59,920 nt of DNA, taken from assembly GCA_009845425.1 (NCBI GenBank), contig VXZQ01000006.1, positions 337,590 through 397,509 on the forward strand, written 5' to 3'. A program made the translations under genes and the position numbers. Source of the stretch: Holophagales bacterium (GTDB lineage Bacteria > Acidobacteriota > Thermoanaerobaculia > Multivoradales > Multivoraceae). Below the pieces are notes generated by a model. That model saw only the letters and a list, made by a program, of their open reading frames with translations. It had not been told where the DNA came from and searched no databases. Of this stretch, positions 1 to 8,872 are shown in pieces; position 1 is the stretch's first letter, and the number at the start of each line of letters is the position of its first letter.

Positions 1-1730
1 GTCGGCACGAGGAGGCGTTGGCGGCTGTCGCGGAGTCGGTGTCTATCTGGCGCGATCTGGCGGTGGCCGCTCCAGAGCGGCACCTGCCCGATCTGGCCTC
101 GTCGCTGGACGTGATGCAGTTCGTGCTGTCTCATGCCGATCGGTACGAGGAGGCGTTGGCGGCTGTCGCGGAGTCGGTGTCTATCTGGCGCGACCTGGTG
201 GTGCCTCTTCCGGAGGAGCACTGGCCGAAGTTGGCGCAGTCGCTTCAGGACCTGTCAGATGGGCTGTGGCGTGCGGGTCGGCGTGAGGAAGCGCTCGCGG
301 CGCGGGAAGAGTCAGTGGCCTTGTATCGCGATCTGGCTCAAGCCGATCCGCAAGAGTACCGGGCATCCCTGGCCGGGGCACTCGTCGTCTTGGCGAACAA
401 ACAGATTGAACTCCGCCCTAGCTGGGAATCGGTTGCGACTGCTTCGGAATCGGTTGCGTTGCATCGTGAGCTTGCTCTAGCTGACCCAGGCACTTTCCTG
501 CCCGATCTGGCGTCATCCCTGCTCTACCTGGCAATCGGTCTGGCGAGGGCTGATCGAGTCGAGGAAGCGCTCGCAGCCCTTGAGGAGTCGGTGGGGTTGA
601 AGCGCGGTCTACTGTCCCAGGATCCAGTCGAGGTCGCGCCCGAATTGGCATACGCACTTGCCGAACGGGCGCTACTACTCCGGTCCGTGGGGCGTGGTGA
701 TGACGCGCTCGAGGCGGTGGAGGAGGCAGTAGCGCTGACCCAGATATCCCCGTCCGCGGATGGTCTGGAGTGTTCGCCTAGCCGGAGCCTCGTGTTGGAG
801 CGCTGGGCCCTGCTGCTGAGGGACGCGGGTCGTGATGAGGAAGCACTGACCGCGATAGACGAAGCAGTCGCGTCGTGGCGTGATCTGGCGTGCGCGGCCC
901 CCTCGTTTCAGTTCAATCTAGTGAATGGACTGATCTCGAAAACAATGTACTTGGTGAGAGTCGGCCGTCTTGAGGAATCGCTACGGGTGGCTGATGAGTC
1001 CGTGGCATTGAGTCGGGACTTGGGGACTTCTCTGGCCTTCAAGGTGGTGTTGGCGAGCGCCTTGACCAATCAGTCCGCCACGTTGCTAGAGGTTGATCGC
1101 GAGGAGGAAGCGCTCAGGGCTGCCGAAGAGTCCGTAGCGTTGTGGCGTGACCTGGTCTCCGTGGACCCTAACGCGCACTTACCTGGGCTGGCCCGCTCCC
1201 TCATCAACCTGTCCGGATCGCTGGCGTTCCTCGGGCATGGAGTGGCGCTTGCTGTCGCGGAGGAAACCGTGGTGCACTTCCGGAGTCTCAGCAAGAGCCG
1301 TCCCGAGGAGTTTCGCCCCGACCTGGCCCGTTCGCTTGTCCCCTTGTCGGGGTGCTTGAGGTTGGCGGGCCGGTGGGAAGAGGCTCTCCTCTGCAGCGGG
1401 GAGAGCGTGGAGATCTTTCGGGACCTTGCGCCTTCTCCACCTGTCGTTCCCCTTTTGGCGATAGCTCTTGAGGAGGTTTCCCGCTGCATGCATGCGGTGG
1501 GGCGCCATGAAGACGCATTGGATGCGGCCGAGGAGGCCGCCGTTCTGCTGCGGAAGCCGTTCCTGTTGGTGCCGGCGAGGTTCGCGTCGAAGATGGCCAA
1601 CATCCGCGATCTCTACGTCGAACTCTGCGCAGCGGCTGGCCGCGGTCCCGACAACGCTGTCCTGGAGCCGATTGTCCAGACGTTCGCTGCCCTAGAGAAC
1701 GAGCTGGCTGGACAGGAGAGGCAGGGGTGA
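1..1730 (+). CDS. TPR-repeat protein, 5' end outside window
   Basis: The reading frame is open to the left edge of the window (the first full codon is at 3), so the N-terminus is missing; the stop is TGA 1728-1730. The roughly 575 visible residues are a chain of 45-50-residue helical repeats with the recurring pattern EEALAA-EESVALWRDL-DP-LPDLARSL-LA, typical of tetratricopeptide (TPR_10/TPR_12-like) arrays. No catalytic domain, signal peptide or membrane segment is visible in this part; an N-terminal effector domain (for example a CHAT or NACHT-type domain, common before such repeats) could lie outside the window. The first two repeats share a 49-bp exact DNA repeat, a sign of recent repeat expansion. 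GC is lower than in the following genes. The role is probably a protein-protein interaction scaffold; the specific function is unknown. Confidence 0.85.
   Translation, partial: RHEEALAAVAESVSIWRDLAVAAPERHLPDLASSLDVMQFVLSHADRYEEALAAVAESVSIWRDLVVPLPEEHWPKLAQSLQDLSDGLWRAGRREEALAAREESVALYRDLAQADPQEYRASLAGALVVLANKQIELRPSWESVATASESVALHRELALADPGTFLPDLASSLLYLAIGLARADRVEEALAALEESVGLKRGLLSQDPVEVAPELAYALAERALLLRSVGRGDDALEAVEEAVALTQISPSADGLECSPSRSLVLERWALLLRDAGRDEEALTAIDEAVASWRDLACAAPSFQFNLVNGLISKTMYLVRVGRLEESLRVADESVALSRDLGTSLAFKVVLASALTNQSATLLEVDREEEALRAAEESVALWRDLVSVDPNAHLPGLARSLINLSGSLAFLGHGVALAVAEETVVHFRSLSKSRPEEFRPDLARSLVPLSGCLRLAGRWEEALLCSGESVEIFRDLAPSPPVVPLLAIALEEVSRCMHAVGRHEDALDAAEEAAVLLRKPFLLVPARFASKMANIRDLYVELCAAAGRGPDNAVLEPIVQTFAALENELAGQERQG
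7..55 (+). repeat. 49-bp direct repeat, copy 1
   Basis: Identical to 145-193 by eye. The offset is 138 bp, exactly 46 codons, so the copy keeps frame and corresponds to one TPR unit. Confidence 0.9.
145..193 (+). repeat. 49-bp direct repeat, copy 2
   Basis: Second copy of the repeat at 7-55, inside the TPR gene and in the same reading frame. It indicates recent duplication or gene conversion of a repeat unit. Confidence 0.9.
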
Positions 1731-1813
1731 GAAGGAGCTAGGGAGACATGAGGTGGGAAGGTGTTCCGGACGCAGTCTCAGCCGGGTAGTTCCGTGGATT
1801 CTCTTCCAGGGCG

Positions 1814-1819
1814 TAGAGT
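1814..1819 (+). promoter_or_regulatory. possible -10 box (TAGAGT)
   Basis: TAGAGT lies 8 nt before the ATG at 1828. The spacing would put transcription initiation at or next to the start codon (leaderless). No recognisable -35 box is seen. It matches the recurrent TAnnnT element seen before other genes here. Confidence 0.35.
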
Positions 1820-1827
1820 CCGTCGGC

Positions 1828-2475
1828 ATGGGACGAGCGGCTGGCGGCGTCACGCTTTGTCTGGTGCTGGCCGTCTTTCCGGCGCTGGCGGTCGACCCGT
1901 GTGACATGGACTTTGGGCCGGCTGCTCAGGAGCGTTTGATCGGAAACACTTTGACCTGGAATCTGCCTGCGGCTGGGAAGTGGCAGGTAGTGAGGAAGGA
2001 TGCGGGCAGGCGCATCAGCGAGGGTTGTGGTGTCGGTGTCATCGAGGCTCCGTTGGCCAACGTGCGCGCGGTAGTCGACGCGGCGGCGGACTTCGACGAG
2101 TTCATGCCGCGCGTCCTCGAGTCCGACGTCGAGTCGGTCTCGACGGGGGTCTACCTGAACCGGCAGGTCCTGGACATGCCGTTCCCGGTCGAGGATCGGC
2201 GGTACACGGTTCGAGTGGAAACGGGAGCCGTCGAGACGGGAGCCGGTACCGGATGGCAAGCCCGGTGGACGTACGTCGAGGGCTCCGGGAACGTGCGGGA
2301 AAGCAGGGGCTCCTGGACCTTGATTCCGCTTGACGCCGAACGGACGGTTGTCGTGTACAGACTGCTGACCGACCCCGGCGGACGTCTTCCGGCGTGGATC
2401 GTCGACTACACGGCGCCCCGCGCGCTGCGGCGCGTGCTGGCGTCGGTACGGGAGAGAGTGCTCGGCCGGAAGTAG
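1828..2475 (+). CDS. secreted START/SRPBCC-like lipid-binding protein
   Basis: 215 residues. An N-terminal signal peptide (MGRAAGG followed by TLCLVLAVFPALA) precedes a START/SRPBCC (polyketide cyclase-like) fold. The features recognised are the conserved sequence around VVDAAADFDEFMPRVLESDVE, the strand pattern of alternating beta segments, and a C-terminal helix (YTAPRALRRVLASVRERVLG) typical of the closing helix of START domains. Such proteins bind a hydrophobic ligand in a helix-grip cavity; the ligand cannot be told from sequence. I chose ATG 1828 rather than an upstream GTG at 1753 because it directly begins a good signal peptide and follows a possible -10 box. It is convergent with the ketosynthase gene, whose stop is 9 bp away. 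Confidence 0.75.
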   Translation: MGRAAGGVTLCLVLAVFPALAVDPCDMDFGPAAQERLIGNTLTWNLPAAGKWQVVRKDAGRRISEGCGVGVIEAPLANVRAVVDAAADFDEFMPRVLESDVESVSTGVYLNRQVLDMPFPVEDRRYTVRVETGAVETGAGTGWQARWTYVEGSGNVRESRGSWTLIPLDAERTVVVYRLLTDPGGRLPAWIVDYTAPRALRRVLASVRERVLGRK

Positions 2476-2484
2476 CTCGGCCTC

Positions 2485-3732
2485 TCAGCCCTCGCCGAGG
2501 ACGAGGACGACGTTCTGGCCGCCGAAGCCGAAGGCGTTCACGAGCGCCACGCGGGTGGGATGAGCCCGGGCGCGGTTCGGGACGTAGTCCAGGTCGCACT
2601 CCGGGTCCGGACGGTCGAGGTTGATCGTCGGCGAGATCGTCCCCTCCTCGATCGTCTTGACCGCCGCCAGGGCCGACACCGCTCCGGCCGCGCCGAGCAT
2701 GTGGCCGACCTGGGACTTGGTGGCGGTGACCGCGACTTCCGGGGCCCGGTCGGCGAGCGCCTTCTTGATCGCCAGCGTCTCCGCCACGTCGCCGAGCGGC
2801 GTGGCGGTGCCGTGGGCGAAGACGGCGTCGACCTCGCCGGGGTCGGTGCGGCTCGATTCGAGGGCCCTGCTCATCGCGGCCGCCGCGCCGGACCCGTCGG
2901 GACGAGGGGCGGTCAGGTGGTGGGCGTCGGCGGTGACGGCGCCGCCCCGGACCTCGGCGTAGACCCTGGCGCCCCGTTGCTGCGCGTGGCGCTCGGTCTC
3001 GACGACGAAGGCGACACCGCCCTCGCCGAACACGAAACCGTCACGATCGGCGTCGAACGGCCGACTCGCCGCCTTCGGGTCGTCGTTGCGGGTCGAGAGG
3101 GCCTGCAGGCGCGAGAAGGTGGCGATGATCAGCGGTGTGATACCCGCCTCGGTGCCACCGGCGATGACGGCGTCGACTTCGCCGGAGCGCAGGAGGCGGT
3201 AGGCCTCGAGCAGCGCGTAGTTCCCGCTGGCGCAGGCGAGGGTGGAGGTCGTGGTCGGCCCGGTCAGCCCGAGCTCGATCGAGATCAGGCAGGACACGGC
3301 GTTCGGCATCACGTCGGTGACCAGGAAGGGATTCGCCTGCTGCGGTCCCCGCGCGACCAGCCGACGAGTGCCGGTCTCCATGCTTCCCAGACCTCCGCCG
3401 CCGGTGTTGAAGGTGATGCCGCAGCGGTGCGCCGTGGCGGGTTCGATGGCGAGTTCCGCGTCGGCGACTGCCTGCTTGGCGGAAGCCACGGCGAAGTGGG
3501 TGGCGCGGGCGAGGCGTCGAGCCGCCTTGCCCTCCAGCCACTGCCTGGGCTCGAAGTCGCGCACCTCGCAGGCGATCTTCACCTTGAAGCCGTCGGTGTC
3601 GAACGCGGTGATCGGTCCGGCGCCCGAGTCGCCGGCCTTCATCCGGCGCCAGAAGGTGTCGACATCGTTGCCGACAGGGGTCACGGCGCCGAGTCCGGTG
3701 ATCACGATCCGGCCGTTGTCCGTCGCGGGCAT
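2485..3732 (-). CDS. fabF: beta-ketoacyl-ACP synthase II-type ketosynthase
   Basis: 415 residues, the normal length for FabF. It would catalyse decarboxylative condensation of malonyl-ACP with an acyl-ACP in the cytoplasm. The thiolase-fold active site is complete: Cys167 in TLACASG, His307 in FAHGTATPLGD and His344 in KSQVGHMLGAAG. FabF normally reads NAHGTSTP around the first histidine, so the flanking residues differ slightly while the triad is intact. The N-terminus (RIVITGLGAVTPVGNDV) is canonical. No acpP, fabD or fabG neighbour is present, so it is not in a housekeeping fab operon. It may be a second FabF copy, or serve a specialised lipid. It diverges from the PQQ dehydrogenase gene. 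Confidence 0.9.
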   Translation of the reverse strand: MPATDNGRIVITGLGAVTPVGNDVDTFWRRMKAGDSGAGPITAFDTDGFKVKIACEVRDFEPRQWLEGKAARRLARATHFAVASAKQAVADAELAIEPATAHRCGITFNTGGGGLGSMETGTRRLVARGPQQANPFLVTDVMPNAVSCLISIELGLTGPTTTSTLACASGNYALLEAYRLLRSGEVDAVIAGGTEAGITPLIIATFSRLQALSTRNDDPKAASRPFDADRDGFVFGEGGVAFVVETERHAQQRGARVYAEVRGGAVTADAHHLTAPRPDGSGAAAAMSRALESSRTDPGEVDAVFAHGTATPLGDVAETLAIKKALADRAPEVAVTATKSQVGHMLGAAGAVSALAAVKTIEEGTISPTINLDRPDPECDLDYVPNRARAHPTRVALVNAFGFGGQNVVLVLGEG

Positions 3733-3760
3733 CGCGCGAGGATAGCGCCGCTCCCTGCGC

Positions 3761-3766
3761 TACGCT
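3761..3766 (+). promoter_or_regulatory. possible -10 box (TACGCT)
   Basis: TACGCT in the context GCTACGCTCGCC, 40 nt before the ATG at 3807, in the divergent gap between fabF and the PQQ dehydrogenase. It is nearly the same as the element at 5583-5588. No clear -35 box. Confidence 0.35.
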
Positions 3767-3806
3767 CGCCGTTCGCCATTCAGGAGCCCTGATCAGGGAG
3801 TCGAGC

Positions 3807-5564
3807 ATGAGTCGAGAGCCAGTCGTTCGGTTCGCCGCGGCGGTCGTGGCGCTACTTGCCGCGATGGTCCCGTTCGGGTACGCCCAGGCCGGCGAAGACT
3901 TCGTCCCCGTCAGCGACGCGATGCTCGAGGATCCCGCGCCTGGCGACTGGCTGCACTGGCGCCGCACCCAGAACGGCTGGGCCTACAGCCCTCTCGACCA
4001 GATCGACCGGGAGAACGTGGGCGAACTCACGCTGGCCTGGTCGCGCGGACTGGAGGAGGGCAGCCAGCAGGGGACGCCGATCGTCTATGACGGCGTCATG
4101 TACTACCCGAATCCGAGCAGCGTCACCCAGGCGATCGACGCGGCCACCGGCGACCTCCTCTGGGAGTACAGGCGGCCGATCCCGAGGGACATCGCCACCT
4201 ACGTGGGCGGGCTGGAGACGGTGAACCGGAGCCTCGCGATCTACGGCGGTCTGATCATCGACACCGCGAACGACGGCTACGTCTACGCGCTGGACGCGGT
4301 GACCGGCGAACTGGCCTGGGAGACGCAGATCGTCGACTACGAGGAGGACCCGGCGAGACATTCGACCGGGCCGATCATCGCCGCCGGCCGCGTGATCTCA
4401 GGGCGAAGCTGCCGTCCGCACCGGGGTCCCGAGGCGTGCTTCATCGCCGCCCACGACGCGACGACGGGCGAGGAGCTCTGGCGTCGACCCTTGATCCCCG
4501 GACCGGGTGAGCCGGGTAACGAGACGTGGGGCGACCTGCCGTTCGAGAACCGGCACCACGTCGGGTCCTGGATGGCGCCGAGCTACGACCCCGAACTCGA
4601 ATTGCTGATCGCCGGCACGTCGGTCACGTCGCCGGCGCCGAAGTTCCTGCTTGGCGGCCACGAGAAGCGGCACCTGTACCACAACTCGACCCTGGCACTC
4701 GAGATAGCGACGGGTGAGGTGCGCTGGTACTACCAGCACCTGAACGACCACTGGGACCTGGACCATCCCTTCGAGCGGCTGCTGGTCGAGACGGCCGTCG
4801 CGCCCGACGCGGAGGCCGTCGCATGGCGCAATCCCCGGATCGAGGCAGGGGAGATGCGCAAGGTCGTGACCGGCGTCCCGGGCAAGACCGGCCTGGTCTA
4901 CACCCTCGACCGCGAAACGGGAGAGTTCCTGTGGGCGCGGCCGACGGTGCCCCAGAACGTGATCGAGCGGATCGATGGCGAGACCGGCCTCGTGGTCGAG
5001 AACCCGGAAGTGGTGTTCACCGAACTGGAGCAGCAGCGCCTGATCTGCCCGTCCCTCCTCGGCGGCAAGGACTGGGAGGCCGGTGCCTACAGCCCGCTGA
5101 CGAACACGATGTACTACCCGCTCCGGAACCTCTGCTCCCAGATGACGACCCGCGTCGGCCGCGGTGCCATGCACTACGCGCTCGTCAACGAGACGCAGTT
5201 CGCGCCCGGAAAGGAGACGCTCGGTACCGTCTACGCGATCTCCGCCGAAACGGGCGAGACGCTATGGCTCCACGAACGCCTGCCGGTAACGATGTCGCTC
5301 GCCGCGACCGGGGGAGGCCTCGTCTTCGGCGGCGACGTGGGCGGCCGGTTCTGGGCGCTTGACCAGGAAACCGGCGAGGTGCTCTGGGAAATCAACCTCG
5401 GCTCCTCGGTGACCGGATTCCCGGTCAGCTACGAGGTTGACGGTCGCCAGTATGTGGCCGTCGGCACCGGCGCAGAGGGCGGGTCGACCTCGACCTACCG
5501 GAGGCTGACGTCGGAGTTCCGTCCGAGTTCGAACAACACGCTGTTCGTGTTCGCGCTGCCCTGA
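3807..5564 (+). CDS. PQQ-dependent alcohol dehydrogenase-type propeller enzyme
   Basis: 585 residues with a signal peptide (MSREPVVRFAAAVVALLAAM to about residue 29), so periplasmic. It has the repeating propeller blades of type I quinoprotein dehydrogenases: W-motifs such as ATGDLLWEYRR, VTGELAWETQI, TGEVRWYYQHLNDHWDLD, AETGETLWLHERLP and ETGEVLWEINLG. It ends in the family's VTGFPVSYEVDGRQYVAVGTG. There is no CxxCH, so there is no fused cytochrome c domain as in quinohaemoprotein ADHs; electrons would need a separate acceptor. The substrate, presumably an alcohol or related compound, cannot be specified. ATG 3807 has a GGAG upstream. It is followed by three secreted proteins of unknown function, all plus strand. 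Confidence 0.85.
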   Translation: MSREPVVRFAAAVVALLAAMVPFGYAQAGEDFVPVSDAMLEDPAPGDWLHWRRTQNGWAYSPLDQIDRENVGELTLAWSRGLEEGSQQGTPIVYDGVMYYPNPSSVTQAIDAATGDLLWEYRRPIPRDIATYVGGLETVNRSLAIYGGLIIDTANDGYVYALDAVTGELAWETQIVDYEEDPARHSTGPIIAAGRVISGRSCRPHRGPEACFIAAHDATTGEELWRRPLIPGPGEPGNETWGDLPFENRHHVGSWMAPSYDPELELLIAGTSVTSPAPKFLLGGHEKRHLYHNSTLALEIATGEVRWYYQHLNDHWDLDHPFERLLVETAVAPDAEAVAWRNPRIEAGEMRKVVTGVPGKTGLVYTLDRETGEFLWARPTVPQNVIERIDGETGLVVENPEVVFTELEQQRLICPSLLGGKDWEAGAYSPLTNTMYYPLRNLCSQMTTRVGRGAMHYALVNETQFAPGKETLGTVYAISAETGETLWLHERLPVTMSLAATGGGLVFGGDVGGRFWALDQETGEVLWEINLGSSVTGFPVSYEVDGRQYVAVGTGAEGGSTSTYRRLTSEFRPSSNNTLFVFALP

Positions 5565-5582
5565 CGCCGGTGAGGGGTGCGC

Positions 5583-5588
5583 TACGCT
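5583..5588 (+). promoter_or_regulatory. possible -10 box (TACGCT)
   Basis: TACGCT in GCTACGCTCGTCC, 38 nt before the ATG at 5627. It is nearly the same context as at 3761-3766. Confidence 0.35.
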
Positions 5589-5626
5589 CGTCCCGTCCAC
5601 CAACAGCGCGTCTCAGGAGGTCGAGA

Positions 5627-6652
5627 ATGAAGACCCGAGCCCTCTCCCTGTGTGCAGCCGCGAGCCTGCTGCTCGTGCCGTGCCTCGCCGGCGAGGAGAT
5701 ACCGCGCACGCCGAGCGGCAGACCGGACTTCTCGGGCAACTACGACGTCTCCTTCCTGACACCGCTGGAGCGCGACCCCAGGTTCGGCGACCGGCAGTAC
5801 TTCACCGAAGAGGAGGCGAACGCGATCGCCGACGGCACGGCGGCCGCCAACGCCCGTGACCTGGAAGTCCGTGACCCGAACCGTGGCCTGATCGCCGGCC
5901 TGTCCGAGGATGGTTTTCGGGGCGTGGGCGGCTACAACCTGTTCTGGCTCGATCGCGGCACGGCGGCCTTCAAGGTCGACGGCAAGTACCGGACCTCGGT
6001 GCTCACCGACCCACCGAACGGCCGCCTTCCGCCCAGGACCGAGGCGGGGCAGGCGCGCTTCGACACGCTGCCTCCCTTCGGCTACGAGAACACCGGCACT
6101 GCCTGGTGGCTCGAGGACGGCGACGACCCCTACGACGGGCCGGAATCACTCACGCTCGGCAACCGGTGCGTCTTCCACCAGGGGTCGACGATGCCGATCG
6201 GTCCCAGGGCGTACAACAACCTGAAGACGATCGTCCAGACGGAAACTCATGTCGTCATCATGATCGAGTGGATGCACTGGGCCCGGATCATCCGTCTGGA
6301 CGGCGAGCACCCGCCGGAGGACTACCGCTCCTACGCAGGGGACTCGGTCGGCCGGTGGGAAGACGACACCCTCGTCATCGAGACGGCGAACCTCCTGGGC
6401 GACTGGGGCTTCCACCGGGAGGGCGCCCGCGTCGTCGAGCGGCTGAGCTTCCTCGACGAGGACAACCTGTTCTACGAGTTCACGGTCCATGACCCGGAGT
6501 TCACGGCGCCCTACAGCGGATCGCTGCCGTGGCCGCGGACCGACGCCCAGCTCTACGAGTTCGCCTGCCACGAGGGGAACTACTCGATGGGCAACACGCT
6601 CCGCGGCGCCCGCTACCTGGAGCAGGAGTACGGCAAACAGCACGGGCGGTAG
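5627..6652 (+). CDS. secreted protein of unknown function, paralogue A
   Basis: 341 residues. ATG 5627 is preceded by CAGGAGG (5614-5620) and begins a signal peptide (MKTRALSLCAAASLLLVPCLA), so I prefer it over the longer open frame. The mature part starts EEIPRTPSGRPDFSGNYD and ends with YEFACHEGNYSMGNTLRGAR. These ends are shared with the protein at 7723-8805, and more distantly with 6777-7703. This family is widespread in Acidobacteriota-like genomes as hypothetical secreted protein and often sits near PQQ dehydrogenases and DUF6152 proteins. Conserved features are the GRPDFxGxY motif, GRWEDDTLVIET and a Cys-His pair in ACHEGNY, which could be a metal site. Function unknown. Confidence 0.85.
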   Translation: MKTRALSLCAAASLLLVPCLAGEEIPRTPSGRPDFSGNYDVSFLTPLERDPRFGDRQYFTEEEANAIADGTAAANARDLEVRDPNRGLIAGLSEDGFRGVGGYNLFWLDRGTAAFKVDGKYRTSVLTDPPNGRLPPRTEAGQARFDTLPPFGYENTGTAWWLEDGDDPYDGPESLTLGNRCVFHQGSTMPIGPRAYNNLKTIVQTETHVVIMIEWMHWARIIRLDGEHPPEDYRSYAGDSVGRWEDDTLVIETANLLGDWGFHREGARVVERLSFLDEDNLFYEFTVHDPEFTAPYSGSLPWPRTDAQLYEFACHEGNYSMGNTLRGARYLEQEYGKQHGR

Positions 6653-6776
6653 CGGGGCCGCGTCAGCCTTGGGAGAGGCCCGGAATCCGTGCCCGTTTCG
6701 GGGTTGACCCCATCCGCCTAAGGTGACAGGGTTCGCCCATTCGCTCAGACAACTCGGCGCTTCGCCGAAGAGGAGT

Positions 6777-7703
6777 ATGACCAGCGTCATGAAACTCGGA
6801 ACCAGCGTGTCCTCTCGCATCGCCGTGGCCGGAGCCGCGGTCCTCGCCGTGGCGGTCGCCCCGCTTGCGGCCCAAGACTTCGAGCCGAACCGGCTGTCCG
6901 ACGGCAAGCCGGACCTGAACGGCATCTGGCAGGCCCTGAACGAGGCGAACTACGACCTCGAGTTGCACATGGCGCGCGCCGCCATGCAGTTACGCGAGGG
7001 CCCGCACGGTCCGCTGCCCGCGGCCGAGGTTCTGAACTTCGGTGCGGTCGGCTCGGTGCCGCCTGGCATGGGCGTGATCAAGGGCGGCGGGAAGATCCCG
7101 TACACGGACGCGGCCCGGGCGCTGAAGATGGAGAACATGGCGAACTGGTCCACGCGGGATCAGGAGGTCTTCTGCTACCTGCCGGGCGTGCCGCGGGCGA
7201 CCTACATGCCGCAGCCCTTCCAGATCTTCCACAGCGAGAACGCGATCTTCATCGCCTACCAGTACGCCGGCGCGGTCCGGGACGTCTACCTGGAGGATCC
7301 GAAGCCGGCGCAGATCGACAGCTGGATGGGCATGTCGTACGGCCGCTGGGACGGGGACACACTGGTCGTCGAGGTCAACGGCCTGCTGGCCAAGGACTGT
7401 GCCGAGCGCCCGGAAGACATGCCGGGCTGCGGCGGTTGGCTCGACCGCTCGGGCAACCACTACAGCAACCAGTTGACGGTGGTCGAACGGTACACGCTGT
7501 CCGGTCCCAACCACATCCACTACGAGGCCACTCTGACGGACCCGCAGACGTACACCGAGCCGTGGACGATCGAGATGCCGCTCTACCGGCGGATGGAGCC
7601 GAACGCCCGGCTGATGGACTTCCGCTGCGTCGAGTTCGTGGAAGAGCTGATGTACGGCGAGTACCGGCGGAACCCGCTGCCGCGGATGAGGCTGGTCGAC
7701 TAG
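6777..7703 (+). CDS. secreted protein of unknown function, paralogue B
   Basis: About 308 residues. A signal peptide (region SRIAVAGAAVLAVAVAPLAAQ) precedes DFEPNRLSDGKPDLNGIWQ, the same G-x-P-D-x-x-G-x-[WY] opening as its neighbours. The middle carries YGRWDGDTLVVEVNGL, matching GRWEDDTLVIET in paralogue A. It differs from A and C by lacking the YExACHEGNY C-terminus, ending instead in MDFRCVEFVEELMYGEYRRNP. The start is uncertain: the purine-rich GAAGAGGAG lies 1 nt before ATG 6777 and 13 nt before ATG 6789, neither ideal. The 124-bp gap before it contains no clear promoter. Function unknown; the linkage suggests extracytoplasmic action with the PQQ enzyme. Confidence 0.8.
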   Translation: MTSVMKLGTSVSSRIAVAGAAVLAVAVAPLAAQDFEPNRLSDGKPDLNGIWQALNEANYDLELHMARAAMQLREGPHGPLPAAEVLNFGAVGSVPPGMGVIKGGGKIPYTDAARALKMENMANWSTRDQEVFCYLPGVPRATYMPQPFQIFHSENAIFIAYQYAGAVRDVYLEDPKPAQIDSWMGMSYGRWDGDTLVVEVNGLLAKDCAERPEDMPGCGGWLDRSGNHYSNQLTVVERYTLSGPNHIHYEATLTDPQTYTEPWTIEMPLYRRMEPNARLMDFRCVEFVEELMYGEYRRNPLPRMRLVD

Positions 7704-7722
7704 GGAGAGTAAGGGAGAGAGC

Positions 7723-8805
7723 ATGCGCGCATCCGGACTCAAGGTTGTTGTAACCCTGGCTGCGCTGGTCGGATTCGTCGTGCCCGCGCTGGCGGCCGGC
7801 GACGAGGACATTCCGCGCACGGCCTCGGGTCGGCCCGACTTCACCGGGCACTACGATGTCGCCACGTTGACGCCGTTGGCACGGCCCCCGGCGTTCGGTG
7901 ACAACCTCTTCCTCACCAGGGAAGAAGCGGAGAAGAGGGTGCGGCAGGCCGCGCTCCTGCGGGCCGCGAGCTCGCGGGACAGTGACCCGGACCGCGAGGC
8001 GCCGCCGGACGGCGGCGATGGCTCGCCGGGCGCCGCGGGCAACGTCGGCGGCTACAACTCGTTCTGGATCGACAACGGCACCGACGTGTTCGAGATCGAC
8101 GGCAAGTTCCGGACCTCGATCATCACCCATCCGAAGAACGGCCGGCACCCGGCGCTGACCGAAGCCGCCAGGGAGCGCAGTGCCGCCCGTCGCGGCTTCT
8201 GGCGCGCCAACACGGGCGAGGCCTGGTGGCTCGAACGCGGTGGCGTCGGACCGTACGACGATCCGGAACTGCGACCGCTGGCGGAGCGTTGCCTGCTGGG
8301 CTTCAGTTCGACCGCCGGGCCGCCGATGCTGCCGGCGCTCTACAACAACGTGAAGCGCATCGTCCAGACCGAGGACCACGTGATGATCCTGGTCGAGATG
8401 GTTCACGACGCGCGCGTCGTCCGTATCGGCGGTGAGCACTCGCCGGCCGGGGAGCGTCGCTGGCTTGGCGACTCGATCGGCTGGTGGGAGGAGGACACCC
8501 TGGTCATCGAGACGACGAACTTCGGTGACCGAACGGGTCTCCGCGGTGGCACGCGGGACATGCGTACGGTGGAGCGGTTCTCGGTAAACGACAGGGACAG
8601 CCTCCTGTACCGGTTCACGGTCGAGGACCCGAACACCTGGACCGAATCGTGGAGCGGCGAGTACGTCTGGCCACGCACGGACGCACTGCTCTACGAGTAC
8701 GCCTGCCACGAGGGCAACTACGCCCTCGGCAACATCATGCGCGGCGCCCGCCTGCTGGAGGAGGACGCCCTGGCGGCGACGGGCGCGACAGATTCCGGAG
8801 AGTGA
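7723..8805 (+). CDS. secreted protein of unknown function, paralogue C
   Basis: 360 residues. The signal peptide is MRASGLKVVVTLAALVGF to about residue 25, then DEDIPRTASGRPDFTGHYDV, near-parallel to paralogue A. It shares the motifs GGYNSFWIDNGTDVFEIDGK, NNVKRIVQTEDHVMILVE, WWEEDTLVIETTNF and a YEYACHEGNYALGN C-terminus. ATG 7723 follows AGGGAGAG at good spacing and is 19 bp after the previous stop, so it is probably cotranscribed. A and C are clearly paralogous, which suggests tandem duplication with B diverged between them. Function unknown; the conserved acidic and Cys-His residues hint at metal or cofactor binding but this is inference. Confidence 0.85.
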   Translation: MRASGLKVVVTLAALVGFVVPALAAGDEDIPRTASGRPDFTGHYDVATLTPLARPPAFGDNLFLTREEAEKRVRQAALLRAASSRDSDPDREAPPDGGDGSPGAAGNVGGYNSFWIDNGTDVFEIDGKFRTSIITHPKNGRHPALTEAARERSAARRGFWRANTGEAWWLERGGVGPYDDPELRPLAERCLLGFSSTAGPPMLPALYNNVKRIVQTEDHVMILVEMVHDARVVRIGGEHSPAGERRWLGDSIGWWEEDTLVIETTNFGDRTGLRGGTRDMRTVERFSVNDRDSLLYRFTVEDPNTWTESWSGEYVWPRTDALLYEYACHEGNYALGNIMRGARLLEEDALAATGATDSGE

Positions 8806-8822
8806 CTACCAGCCGATCCTGC

Positions 8823-8828
8823 TAGAGT
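8823..8828 (+). promoter_or_regulatory. possible -10 box (TAGAGT)
   Basis: TAGAGT in GCTAGAGTCGGC, 44 nt before the ATG at 8873. It is another instance of the recurrent GCTAnnnT element. Confidence 0.35.
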
Positions 8829-8872
8829 CGGCTTCCCCCACTTACACCACAACCGAGGAGTGAGAGACACCC

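Noticed and set aside
2560..3792. 410-residue open frame antisense to fabF
   Set aside because: Arg/Gly/Val-rich with no recognisable domain; it is the mirror of a well-supported gene in high-GC DNA.
6653..6776. Possible TTGACC promoter at about 6704
   Set aside because: No acceptable -10 box at the right spacing and no matching recurrent element.
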